A stretch of DNA of 64,000 nucleotides from an uncultured Lachnospiraceae bacterium (GTDB lineage Bacteria; Bacillota; Clostridia; Lachnospirales; Lachnospiraceae). The stretch is from assembly GCA_902493385.1 (NCBI GenBank), contig CABUPO010000004.1:62001-126000 (forward strand). The letters run 5' to 3'. Both the position numbers and the translations under genes were made by a program. The notes beneath the pieces are model-generated. The model saw only the letters and a program-made list of their open reading frames with translations, ran no database searches and was not told the DNA's origin. This document shows, piece after piece, positions 25,619 through 33,872 of this stretch. Each line of letters opens with the position of its first letter. The first letter of the stretch is position 1.

Positions 25619-26389
25619 CTAAAATATAGACTTCAAAAAGCTCTGTGTTCTCGGATTCTCTGGACTGTCAAACATCTTATCAGGAGGAGCCATCTCAGTA
25701 ATAACTCCGTCTGACATAAATATTACCTGATCTGCAACTTCCCTTGCAAAGCCCATTTCATGAGTTACACACAGCATTGTAATCCCTTCTTTTGCAAGCT
25801 CTTTCATTACAGAAAGAACTTCTCCGACAAGCTCAGGGTCAAGCGCAGACGTCGGCTCGTCAAACAGCATAATTTCCGGCTGCATCGCAAGCGCTCTTGC
25901 TATGGCAACCCTCTGCTGCTGTCCTCCCGACAGCCTTGCCGGATATTCGTCCGCTTTATCTGAAAGTCCTACTCTTTCAAGAAGGTCAAGGGCAGTAGCT
26001 CTTGCCTCTTCTTTATCTGTTTTACGAACTCGTACCGGAGCAAGCATAACGTTGTCAAGTACGCTTAAATGAGGAAACAGATTAAACCTTTGAAAGACCA
26101 TTCCCATCTCAAGAAGCATTTCTTTTTGCTTTACAGGGTCAATTTTTTCTATGGTCTTATCATTTTCCCTATGAAGAAATAACTCGTCTTTAATGAATAT
26201 CTTTCCGCTTGTTATCATCTCAAGCTCATTAAGCGACCTGAGATATGTTGACTTTCCGGCTCCAGACGGACCGATTATGCACATAACCTCTCCCTTTTTT
26301 ACAGAAAGGTTAATATCTTTTAAAACCTCTAAAGAACCAAAACGCTTGCTTACATGCTCAGTCCTTAATATATATTCATAATTATCCAT
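25619..26389 (-). CDS. Polar amino-acid ABC transporter, ATP-binding protein (GlnQ-like)
   Basis: This 256-residue ABC ATPase energises uptake of a polar amino acid. Walker A GPSGAGKST, Q-loop VFQRFNLFPH, signature LSGGQQQR and Walker B IMLFDEPTSALD are all intact, and the sequence resembles GlnQ/HisP. Three in-frame ATGs exist; the one at 26389 has AGGAGGG 8 bases upstream and the usual distance to Walker A, so it was chosen. Last gene of a binding protein-permease-ATPase operon and followed by a strong terminator. Confidence 0.95.
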   Translation of the reverse strand: MDNYEYILRTEHVSKRFGSLEVLKDINLSVKKGEVMCIIGPSGAGKSTYLRSLNELEMITSGKIFIKDELFLHRENDKTIEKIDPVKQKEMLLEMGMVFQRFNLFPHLSVLDNVMLAPVRVRKTDKEEARATALDLLERVGLSDKADEYPARLSGGQQQRVAIARALAMQPEIMLFDEPTSALDPELVGEVLSVMKELAKEGITMLCVTHEMGFAREVADQVIFMSDGVITEMAPPDKMFDSPENPRTQSFLKSIF

Positions 26390-26402
26390 ATTCTCTGCCC
26401 TC

Positions 26403-27428
26403 CTATTCATATATTGAGAATCGCGCCTCAATCTTGTTAAATAAAAATGTAAAGAAGGCCGTAATAATAAGATAAATTACTAATGCCGGAATAAACACCA
26501 GATATGAAAGCTCATTAGTCATAATACTTTTGGATATCGTTGTAATGTCCATAAGAGATATGGCAAATACAAGCGAGACATCCTTTAAAATCATAACGAA
26601 TTCATTACAAATCGGCGGAATCATTCTCCTTACTGACTGAGGAATTATGACTCTTGTCATTGTCTGACCGTATGTCAGTCCAAGCGCTTTGGCCGCTTCA
26701 TACTGTCCCTTATCTATAGACTGTATGGCAGCCCTTACTATCTCTGCACAGTAAGCGCCGCAGTTAAGCGAAAAAGCTATAAGCGCAGCTAAAAACGCCC
26801 CCATATAAACTGCCTCTGTATCAGCAGATGCGAACATATCCTTCCATGCAAACCCAAAAATTCCCGGTATTGCAAAATATATTACAAACATCTGTATAAG
26901 AAGCGGCGTTCCTCGGAAAAAGAATATATATGCACTGCAAAGCTTGCTTATAATTATATTCTTCGATATCTTGCCAAGCGCAAGAAATATACTTAATATA
27001 ACTCCGAAAAAAACAGTAAGCGTAGTGAGAAGAATAGTAAGCTTTGCACCGTGAAACATATTTTCCCCGCAGCCTAACATTCTGTATGTATAATTCACCA
27101 TCTGCCCGGTAACTTTGGCAGCGCCAGCGTCAGCCCTGTATATATGGCCTGCAAAACCGACAAACTTCTCGCTTTTAGCATTGTCTGAGCTCTTGCTTCC
27201 GGTAGAGAATGAACAGTAATTAATAATTCCGAGACTGTTATATGTAACAGTTACACGTTTTCTTGCACTGTCTTTTTCTTCTTCAATCTGCTTTCTTAAT
27301 TCAGGCGAGCATTGTGCTGTCATACTTTCTTCAGAAGGTTTAACTGCCGCCAGTATTATCCAGAGAATTATAAATGCTATAAGTCCTATTCCATATGCAA
27401 TTCTCTTTTTAGTAATCAGCTCTTTCAT
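26403..27428 (-). CDS. Polar amino-acid ABC transporter, permease
   Basis: This 341-residue inner-membrane permease belongs to the HisM/GlnP family. The EAA loop reads EAAKALGLTYGQTMTRVIIPQ, cited as motif only. It is longer than the usual 215-230 residues. After a first helix (about residues 10-28) comes an extra extracytoplasmic stretch of about 75 residues (PSEESMTAQCSPELRKQ onward). The regular five-helix permease core starts near residue 120. GGGGATATTT precedes the ATG. It lies between the binding protein and ATPase genes. Confidence 0.93.
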   Translation of the reverse strand: MKELITKKRIAYGIGLIAFIILWIILAAVKPSEESMTAQCSPELRKQIEEEKDSARKRVTVTYNSLGIINYCSFSTGSKSSDNAKSEKFVGFAGHIYRADAGAAKVTGQMVNYTYRMLGCGENMFHGAKLTILLTTLTVFFGVILSIFLALGKISKNIIISKLCSAYIFFFRGTPLLIQMFVIYFAIPGIFGFAWKDMFASADTEAVYMGAFLAALIAFSLNCGAYCAEIVRAAIQSIDKGQYEAAKALGLTYGQTMTRVIIPQSVRRMIPPICNEFVMILKDVSLVFAISLMDITTISKSIMTNELSYLVFIPALVIYLIITAFFTFLFNKIEARFSIYE

Positions 27429-27443
27429 AAATATCCCCGTATT

Positions 27444-28331
27444 TTATTCCTGTGAACCAAACCAGTATTCAATAAGCTCTTCAAATGTTCCGTCTGCTTT
27501 AATCTGATCAATAGCTTCGTTAATTACTGCCTGGAGCTCTGTATCTTCAAGACCCATCGCTACACCGAACTCTTCCGGTTCGCTTTCATCCTTAAATGCA
27601 ATCTCATACTTGTCAGGATTACTTCCAACATAACCGTCGGCAACCGTACTGTCAACTACTACAGCGTCAATTTCTCCATTATCAAGCTGTGTAAAGCATG
27701 AAAGAACCTGTTCATTGGCAAGCATTGTACAGTCAATCGAACCTGTTTCCTTATAATCATTCATAAGGTCGTCTGATGTTGTGCCCTTCTGAAAAGCAAT
27801 AATTTTTCCATCAAGGTCATTAAATGAGGATATCTTAAGGTCAGAACCCTTAGAAACTACAACTGACTGGTAATTAGTTATATAAGGCGTTGAGAAAAGA
27901 CAGTTTTCTTTTCTTTCATCATTGATTGTTACAGCTGAAATAACAACATCATAATTAACGCCTATACCGCCGAGAATCCCATCAAATGAAGTGTTGATGA
28001 AATTAACTTCAACTCCAAGCTTCTCACCTAATGCTTTTGCAAAATCAATATCAAATCCTACAGGAGTTGTTCCATCGTCAGCATAATCCTCAAAAGGCGG
28101 GTATCCAATCTCTGCTCCGATAGTAAGAACCCCGTCATTTATGAGTGTAACGCCGCTCATATCAATAGTGCTTTCTGAAGCATCCGCATCATCGCCGCCT
28201 GTCTCGCCCTCAGACACATCAGTTACAGCCGCATCATTACTGTTCTCTTCTTTGTTTGAACCGCAGCCTGCAAAAAGGCATGCCGTCATGGCAGCAATAA
28301 GAGCTGTTGCTAAAAATTTTTTTAACTTCAT
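27444..28331 (-). CDS. Polar amino-acid ABC transporter, substrate-binding lipoprotein
   Basis: This 295-residue family-3 solute-binding protein has a lipoprotein signal with lipobox LFAGC, so the mature protein starts at Cys and is anchored outside the membrane. A low-complexity acidic linker follows, then the domain starting LTIGAEIGYPPFE with GFDIDFAKALGEKLG. The ATG at 28331 has GGAGGAACAATTATC upstream; a frame open to 28352 was rejected. The exact amino acid cannot be told. The promoter at 28417-28445 drives it through a hairpin leader. Confidence 0.94.
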   Translation of the reverse strand: MKLKKFLATALIAAMTACLFAGCGSNKEENSNDAAVTDVSEGETGGDDADASESTIDMSGVTLINDGVLTIGAEIGYPPFEDYADDGTTPVGFDIDFAKALGEKLGVEVNFINTSFDGILGGIGVNYDVVISAVTINDERKENCLFSTPYITNYQSVVVSKGSDLKISSFNDLDGKIIAFQKGTTSDDLMNDYKETGSIDCTMLANEQVLSCFTQLDNGEIDAVVVDSTVADGYVGSNPDKYEIAFKDESEPEEFGVAMGLEDTELQAVINEAIDQIKADGTFEELIEYWFGSQE

Positions 28332-28361
28332 GATAATTGTTCCTCCATTCATTTATATAAT

Positions 28362-28406
28362 GTATAAAAACGCAAAAAGCAACGAATATATAATATACAT
28401 CGTTGC
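28362..28406 (-). terminator. Terminator-like hairpin in the leader of the amino-acid ABC operon
   Basis: Stem GCAACGA/TCGTTGC (28379-28385 with 28400-28406) followed on the minus strand by TTTTTGCGTTTTT. It lies after phoR and could end the nptA-phoB-phoR transcript. It also begins about 4 bases after the predicted start of the ABC promoter, so it may act as an attenuator or 5' stabiliser. Confidence 0.6.
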
Positions 28407-28416
28407 ATATAAAAGC

Positions 28417-28445
28417 ATAATATCATTTTCATTAATTTATGTCAA
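28417..28445 (-). promoter_or_regulatory. Sigma-A promoter of the amino-acid ABC operon
   Basis: Minus strand TTGACA (28440-28445), 17-base spacer, TATTAT (28417-28422). It starts 1 base after the phoR stop codon. Confidence 0.75.
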
Positions 28446-28446
28446 T

Positions 28447-29739
28447 TCAGAATATTACTTTTATCTCAGTTCCTGCGCCCAGCATACTGCTTAGCTTAAT
28501 CTCTGCATTATGCAGAGCGACAATATGTTTAACAATCGCAAGTCCCAGTCCTGTTCCCCCTGTCTGCCTGGACCTGCTTTTGTCAACTCTGTAAAATCTT
28601 TCAAATATCCTGTCCTGATGCTCTCTCGATATTCCTATTCCATTGTCTTTCACACACAGAACCGCCTTATGATTCTCTTCGTATATATATACATTAACCC
28701 ATCCGTCACGGTTATTATAACGTATTGCATTATCACAAAGATTAGTAATAAGCTCTGCAATCATGTCTCTGTTACCCTGAATATATATACTTCTTCCCGA
28801 TAACGAAAGACTGACCTCATGCATATTAGCAGACACATAAAGAGTCTCAACGCATGAGGATGCGATTTCATATAAATCAATCTCTTCAAAATTATCTGTT
28901 TTCTGCATATCATCAAGCTCAGACAGCTTTATAATATCATTAATCAGATAAAGAAGACGGTCTGCATTCTTAACTATCTCGCCTGAAAAACGCTTTATTT
29001 CATTCTCCTTTGCAATCCCGTTTTCCATTAACTCCGCATATCCAAGTATGGCAGTAAGCGGTGTTTTAAGCTCATGCGACACATTGGCTGTAAAATCCTG
29101 CCTCATCATAGCGCTTTTTAATATGTCTTCATGCTGCATTCTTATTGTATTAACAAGCGGAATCATTTCCTTATATGCCGGAGTCATCGAGTAATCATCG
29201 ATATTAAGGGTCATTTCCTCAATAGGCTGTATAAGATTATTTGTAAGAAAATGAGACAGGATAACGGACAAAACAATCATAATTATAATAATACACACTG
29301 TTACCGGAATGCTTTTTTCAAATATACTGAAAATACTTTTGGCTTCCCTTGCAATACGGAGCACGCTTCCATCATCAAGCTTTATCGCATAATAGAAAGT
29401 ATTTCTTTTAAGAGTTTTAGATTCTCTGACCGCCTCGCCCTGTCCGTTAATAAACGCTTTCCTGACCTCCGGCCTGTCAGCATGATTACCCATATCGCCA
29501 ATGCTTGCGTTATTGTCAAACAGAACTGTACCGTCAGAGGATATCAAAGTAACTCTGAGCATATCCATGTCCAGAGTATTTTGGATATCGGTATTTTTAA
29601 GCATCTGCGCGTCTATTTTCAGGTCTTCCTGAACCTGCTTTTTAAATAATTCATAATACACTATGGACATCAGCAGCATAGTTACAATAATTGCCATAAC
29701 CGCAATTCCTATGAACTGAATGTTAATCTTCTTTTTCAT
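28447..29739 (-). CDS. phoR: Phosphate-type sensor histidine kinase (PhoR-like)
   Basis: This 430-residue membrane sensor has helices at about residues 8-28 and 143-165 flanking an extracytoplasmic domain, then a HAMP/linker. H-box NVSHELKTPL has phospho-acceptor His222. N-box LCDNAIRYN, DNGIGIS and GTGLGLAIVKHI follow. The assignment to PhoR rests on the sequence type, the cognate phoB 6 bases upstream, nptA before that, and a Pho-box-like element in front of the three-gene operon. Another OmpR-class partner role cannot be excluded by sequence alone. Confidence 0.85.
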   Translation of the reverse strand: MKKKINIQFIGIAVMAIIVTMLLMSIVYYELFKKQVQEDLKIDAQMLKNTDIQNTLDMDMLRVTLISSDGTVLFDNNASIGDMGNHADRPEVRKAFINGQGEAVRESKTLKRNTFYYAIKLDDGSVLRIAREAKSIFSIFEKSIPVTVCIIIIMIVLSVILSHFLTNNLIQPIEEMTLNIDDYSMTPAYKEMIPLVNTIRMQHEDILKSAMMRQDFTANVSHELKTPLTAILGYAELMENGIAKENEIKRFSGEIVKNADRLLYLINDIIKLSELDDMQKTDNFEEIDLYEIASSCVETLYVSANMHEVSLSLSGRSIYIQGNRDMIAELITNLCDNAIRYNNRDGWVNVYIYEENHKAVLCVKDNGIGISREHQDRIFERFYRVDKSRSRQTGGTGLGLAIVKHIVALHNAEIKLSSMLGAGTEIKVIF

Positions 29740-29745
29740 ACGTTC

Positions 29746-30417
29746 CTACTCCATAACATAACCGACGTTTCTTATTGTCTTAATTCTGCTTCCCGATTCA
29801 CCAAGCTTATGCCTGAGCGTCTTAATATGCATATCGACAGTACGTGACTCGCCTTCAAATTCAGTACCCCATACCCTGTCCATAATTACATCTCTTGTCA
29901 TTACAATGCCGCAGTTTAACATCAAAAGCTTTAAAAGCTCATATTCTTTATATGTAAGAACAGCAGGCGTATCGTTTACATATACCATATGACGCTCGTT
30001 ATCCATAAACACCTCTCCTACCGACAGCATCGCAGCTTCCTCTTCAGCCATAGTACGCCTGAGCACGGCTTTTACTCTGGTAATAAATTCTATTACAGAA
30101 AACGGCTTTTTAATATAATCATCAGCTCCGATATCTAATCCTCTTATCATATCAACCTCTGTTGTTCTTGCCGTAACCATGATTATCGGTATTTTTTTAG
30201 AATTTTTCCCATTTTTCATACGCCTTACAATATCATAGCCATCCATATCAGGAAGCATTATATCAAGAATTGCAAGATCCGGAGCTTTATCCTCTATTTT
30301 TCTTAAAAAAGAAGATGCGTTGCAAAAATCGGTTACCGTATGTCCGCTGTTCTCAAGCGCAATCTTTTCAATCTCTCTTATACTTTCATCATCTTCAACT
30401 ATATATACCAATGCCAT
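29746..30417 (-). CDS. phoB: OmpR/PhoB-family response regulator
   Basis: This 223-residue regulator has a receiver domain with phospho-accepting Asp52 (LAILDIMLPDMDG), the switch Thr in MVTARTT and the Lys in DDYIKKPF. The C-terminal winged helix shows ESRTVDMHIKTLRHKLGE. AGGTGGTAAGAC precedes the ATG. It follows nptA by 10 bases, so transporter, regulator and kinase form one transcription unit, probably autoregulated through 32287-32325. It is inferred to control pstSCAB too, since the same box is found there. Confidence 0.88.
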   Translation of the reverse strand: MALVYIVEDDESIREIEKIALENSGHTVTDFCNASSFLRKIEDKAPDLAILDIMLPDMDGYDIVRRMKNGKNSKKIPIIMVTARTTEVDMIRGLDIGADDYIKKPFSVIEFITRVKAVLRRTMAEEEAAMLSVGEVFMDNERHMVYVNDTPAVLTYKEYELLKLLMLNCGIVMTRDVIMDRVWGTEFEGESRTVDMHIKTLRHKLGESGSRIKTIRNVGYVME

Positions 30418-30427
30418 GTCTTACCAC

Positions 30428-32227
30428 CTACTTTTTAAAGTCTATTATATTGCGTCCTTTTTTCTGCAGACTGTATCTTTCCTGCATAGCCTTATACTGC
30501 CTTGAGAACTCTTCATTATCAATATCCTTCATAATATCCAGATACTCATGGGTCTCAAATCCATTCTCATCAGACTGCAGTATATAAACCGCTATATTTG
30601 AACAGTGATCTGCCACTCTCTCATAATCAATAAGAAGATCAGACAGAATAAACCCAAGCTCTAATGTGCATTTTCCTTTTCTTACCCTCTTTAAATGCCT
30701 TTGCTTTTCTTCCATATTAAGCTTATCAATAACCTGTTCAAGCGGCTCTACACGTCTTGCAAGCTCAAGATTCCCCGATTCAAACGCATTCACTGACAAA
30801 CTGATTATCTCGCGCAGGCTGTCGGCAAATATTTGAAGCTCTTCCATAGCCTTTCGTGAAAATTGTAAATCTTTCTTATGCATTTGTCTTGCATGCTCGC
30901 TTATATTCAAAGCATGGTCGGATATTCTTTCAAAATCACTTATACAATGGGTCATTACAGTAAGTGAAAGCGATTCTTTTTCTGACAGGTCTTTCCCTGA
31001 CAGCTTAAAAAGGTACGTTACAAGCGCGTCTTCATAACGGTCTACGTCCTGTTCAAGCTTTTTTACAGTTTCTGCGTCTTTTTTATTATAACCTGTTATA
31101 AGGTCAAGTGAAAGAAATAATGCGTCTTTTGCCGATTTAGCCATATTAACCGCTACCGCATGGCATTCGCTAAGAGCATATCCCGGATTTAAAAGGAATC
31201 TTTCGTCAAGAAGCTTGGCACCTGACAGCTCGTCTGTATCAGTGTCCTTTTCTTTATCAGGAATAGTAATTATTGCAAGCTTTTCAAGCAACGAACCAAA
31301 CGGCAGAAGAATCACCGTACATACTATATTAAATAAGCTGTGAAGAACAGCAATTCCTGCCGCAGGAGCCGCGTCATTTAAAAATTCAAAGTGTACAAAT
31401 GCATTAATCGTATAGAATACTACCATAAAAATTACAGTACCTATAACATTAAAATACAAGTGAATCATCGCCGCCCTTTTTGCATTTTTATTTGCGCCGA
31501 CACTGGACATAATTGCCGTAATACACGTTCCGATATTCTGTCCCATTATTATAGGAAACGCGGTAGCATAACTTACCGAACCCGTCAGGCACAGCGCCTG
31601 AAGGATACCTACGGAGGCTGACGAGCTTTGTATTATTGCCGTAAGAAGAGCGCCGGCAAGCATTCCAAGAAGAGGATTAGAAAACGTCGTCAAAATACTG
31701 GTAAATTCTTCCACCTCAGAAAGCGGCGCTACTGCGCTGCTCATCATATCCATACCAAACATCAGTATCGCAAAACCTATAAGGATATTACCTATAATTT
31801 TTTTCTTATCTGATTTAAAAAACATTATAAGTACGATACCTATAAGCGCCAGAATTGGCGAAAATGAAGTAGGTTTTAGAAGCTGTATAAAGAAATTGGA
31901 GCTTTCTATACCTGCAAGGCTTAATATCCATGAGGTTATCGTTGTTCCTATATTAGCTCCCATAATTATTCCTATCGCCTGTGATAATCTCATAATACCC
32001 GAATTGACAAATCCGACTACCATAACGGTAGTTGCAGACGACGACTGTATTATAGCAGTGACTACCGCGCCAAGAAGCACAGCCATAATTTTTCTGGAGG
32101 TAAGCTTTTCAAGAAGCTTTTCCATTCTTCCTCCGGAAAGCCTCCCAAGACCATCTCCCATTGTATTCATTCCAAAAAGAAATAAAGCAAGTCCGCCTGC
32201 CAAAGATAATACGTTAAATATACTCAT
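30428..32227 (-). CDS. Na+/phosphate cotransporter with C-terminal PhoU-like domain (NptA type)
   Basis: This 599-residue protein has two inverted Na/Pi-cotransporter repeats, each with the QSSSA signature (Gln61 in the first, about residue 200 in the second), within about nine hydrophobic segments. The last 230 residues form a cytoplasmic PhoU-like helical domain (SLDLITGYNKK, HCISDFERISDHALNISEHA). The ATG at 32227 with GAGGAATATA upstream was preferred to frames opening at 32251. First gene of nptA-phoB-phoR. The PhoU-like domain may supply the regulatory role missing from the pst operon; that is inference. Confidence 0.92.
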   Translation of the reverse strand: MSIFNVLSLAGGLALFLFGMNTMGDGLGRLSGGRMEKLLEKLTSRKIMAVLLGAVVTAIIQSSSATTVMVVGFVNSGIMRLSQAIGIIMGANIGTTITSWILSLAGIESSNFFIQLLKPTSFSPILALIGIVLIMFFKSDKKKIIGNILIGFAILMFGMDMMSSAVAPLSEVEEFTSILTTFSNPLLGMLAGALLTAIIQSSSASVGILQALCLTGSVSYATAFPIIMGQNIGTCITAIMSSVGANKNAKRAAMIHLYFNVIGTVIFMVVFYTINAFVHFEFLNDAAPAAGIAVLHSLFNIVCTVILLPFGSLLEKLAIITIPDKEKDTDTDELSGAKLLDERFLLNPGYALSECHAVAVNMAKSAKDALFLSLDLITGYNKKDAETVKKLEQDVDRYEDALVTYLFKLSGKDLSEKESLSLTVMTHCISDFERISDHALNISEHARQMHKKDLQFSRKAMEELQIFADSLREIISLSVNAFESGNLELARRVEPLEQVIDKLNMEEKQRHLKRVRKGKCTLELGFILSDLLIDYERVADHCSNIAVYILQSDENGFETHEYLDIMKDIDNEEFSRQYKAMQERYSLQKKGRNIIDFKK

Positions 32228-32271
32228 TATATTCCTCACTCTCATATACATTTATATTATTTACAGACTGA

Positions 32272-32325
32272 ATAATATCATGCGTGTGTAAAATATAATT
32301 AGTCTTAATGTAAAATCTAAGTAAA
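32272..32325 (-). promoter_or_regulatory. Pho-box-like repeats and promoter upstream of nptA-phoB-phoR
   Basis: On the minus strand four hexamers occur at exact 11-base steps: TTTACT (32320-32325), TTTACA (32309-32314), ACTAAT (32298-32303), TTTACA (32287-32292). TATTAT (32272-32277) lies 9 bases further, as a -10 with no separate -35. The same layout precedes pstS. This fits an activator-dependent promoter bound by PhoB/PhoP-type dimers. Confidence 0.65.
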
Positions 32326-32369
32326 GCGGACAAGCTTTTTCCATAAATTGTACTTACGAAATATTAAAT

Positions 32370-33872
32370 TTAAAGGTTATTATCACTGATAAACGTCTCA
32401 TATCTTGACACAAGGTCGTCAATTCCACGTTTATCGGTAAGGAAATAATCTACTCCGTTATTATCAACCTGATAGAAGTTCTCGTTTCCATATGTCAGAT
32501 ATCTGACAACAACATCTTCTCCTGCATTAGTATGATAAGTTATTGTAAGCACAGCCTCGGCGTCATCTTTAATAAGCGAAGCCTCAGCCTCTCCCGACAA
32601 CGTGAGAAGATATGCGGCAGAATACAGTGTAAGAATACTGTCCGTATCAACCTTTGTTCCATTTACATAATATACGTCGTCAGAATCTTCTTCTTTTCTT
32701 TCTACAACATATTTTCTGCCTTTATATTCAATATCATACCCTGACATCTGGTCCACAAGCTCTGAATATATACAAGGGTCTGCCATAGAAAATGCGGTAA
32801 ATCCTGTCATGGATTCAACAGTCTCCTTTGACAATGTATATACCTTATCAGTACCTTCCGGATTAACATAATAGCCCGTATCATCCTCGCCGTTATCATA
32901 GCTGTCGCCAATATACAGCTTTAACGTATGATACTCTCTCTGCTCCTCTGGTACGGGAGTTACCTCTGCGTCATCCTCTGTTTCAGATTCGTCGTCGTTC
33001 GTTTCATCTTCACTTACTCCTGTCACATTATAATAATCAACCGTAACTGTTGCATAAGGGTTTTTAAGTCCATATTTACCCATATCGTCACAACTATATT
33101 CTATGCATTTGTCGTAAGCTAAAGACGTAAAAACGGAAAGCTTTTCGGAAAGCGTATCAGTATCAGCACGGACATTATTATACGGCTTTGTTATTTCCCA
33201 TGTATAGTATTCATTCTGGTCCGTAGTATCACCTATATATTTTGCTTCAAAATTAAGTCCGTCTTTTACATCCACCGCAAACCCTGTAACATAATCCGAA
33301 TTGATATGAACTTCATCAATAATATCCGTCATTTCGGTAAGGCTTTTTGTAAACGGGTCATAATAATTGCTTGATACAGTATACACAGTAGTATCTGAAT
33401 CAAGAAGCGCATAATAGCCGTTAGTTTCTGTGACAAGCTGAATTCCAAGCCTTGCTTTATATTCCGTACCGTCAGAAAGCGTAATCGTATAGCTTAACTG
33501 CGGATTATCAAGTCCATATTCAGATACGTCGGAGGCTTCTGTTACGACAGCCTTAATCGCATCATAATCAGCTACTGCGTCAAGCATTTCCTGCACATAT
33601 TCTGAATTCATCGGAATCTGAGTCTCTTCCTCTACCCACAGCTCATCCCTGTAAACCATATTTACTGTGCCATAGCTGTTCGTATATGATATCTTAACCA
33701 CATCATCTGTGTTAATGTCGTATATATCTATTGTAGATGAAGCAGCCGCGTCTTCCTCAGCCTTTTTATCGTTTTTATTCTTATTGTATTCTTTCATAAT
33801 AAGATATCCCGCCGCCAGAGCTGCCACGCACACTACCATAACAATTATTGATATTAACTGTTTTTTCTTCAT
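32370..33872 (-). CDS. Membrane-anchored DUF4340-type protein of a GldFG-like ABC system
   Basis: This 500-residue protein has one N-terminal membrane helix (about residues 5-24, LISIIVMVVCVAALAAGYL) and a long extracytoplasmic part of repeated beta-rich DUF4340-like units (SEYGLDNPQLSYTITLSDG; MGKYGLKNPYATVTVDYYN). An acidic low-complexity stretch, ETNDDESETEDDAE, lies between. The ATG overlaps the gldG-like stop (ATGA) and has GGAGGAAGC upstream. Always the last partner of an ATPase-permease-GldG set in this layout. The substrate or role of such systems outside gliding bacteria is unknown. Confidence 0.8.
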   Translation of the reverse strand: MKKKQLISIIVMVVCVAALAAGYLIMKEYNKNKNDKKAEEDAAASSTIDIYDINTDDVVKISYTNSYGTVNMVYRDELWVEEETQIPMNSEYVQEMLDAVADYDAIKAVVTEASDVSEYGLDNPQLSYTITLSDGTEYKARLGIQLVTETNGYYALLDSDTTVYTVSSNYYDPFTKSLTEMTDIIDEVHINSDYVTGFAVDVKDGLNFEAKYIGDTTDQNEYYTWEITKPYNNVRADTDTLSEKLSVFTSLAYDKCIEYSCDDMGKYGLKNPYATVTVDYYNVTGVSEDETNDDESETEDDAEVTPVPEEQREYHTLKLYIGDSYDNGEDDTGYYVNPEGTDKVYTLSKETVESMTGFTAFSMADPCIYSELVDQMSGYDIEYKGRKYVVERKEEDSDDVYYVNGTKVDTDSILTLYSAAYLLTLSGEAEASLIKDDAEAVLTITYHTNAGEDVVVRYLTYGNENFYQVDNNGVDYFLTDKRGIDDLVSRYETFISDNNL

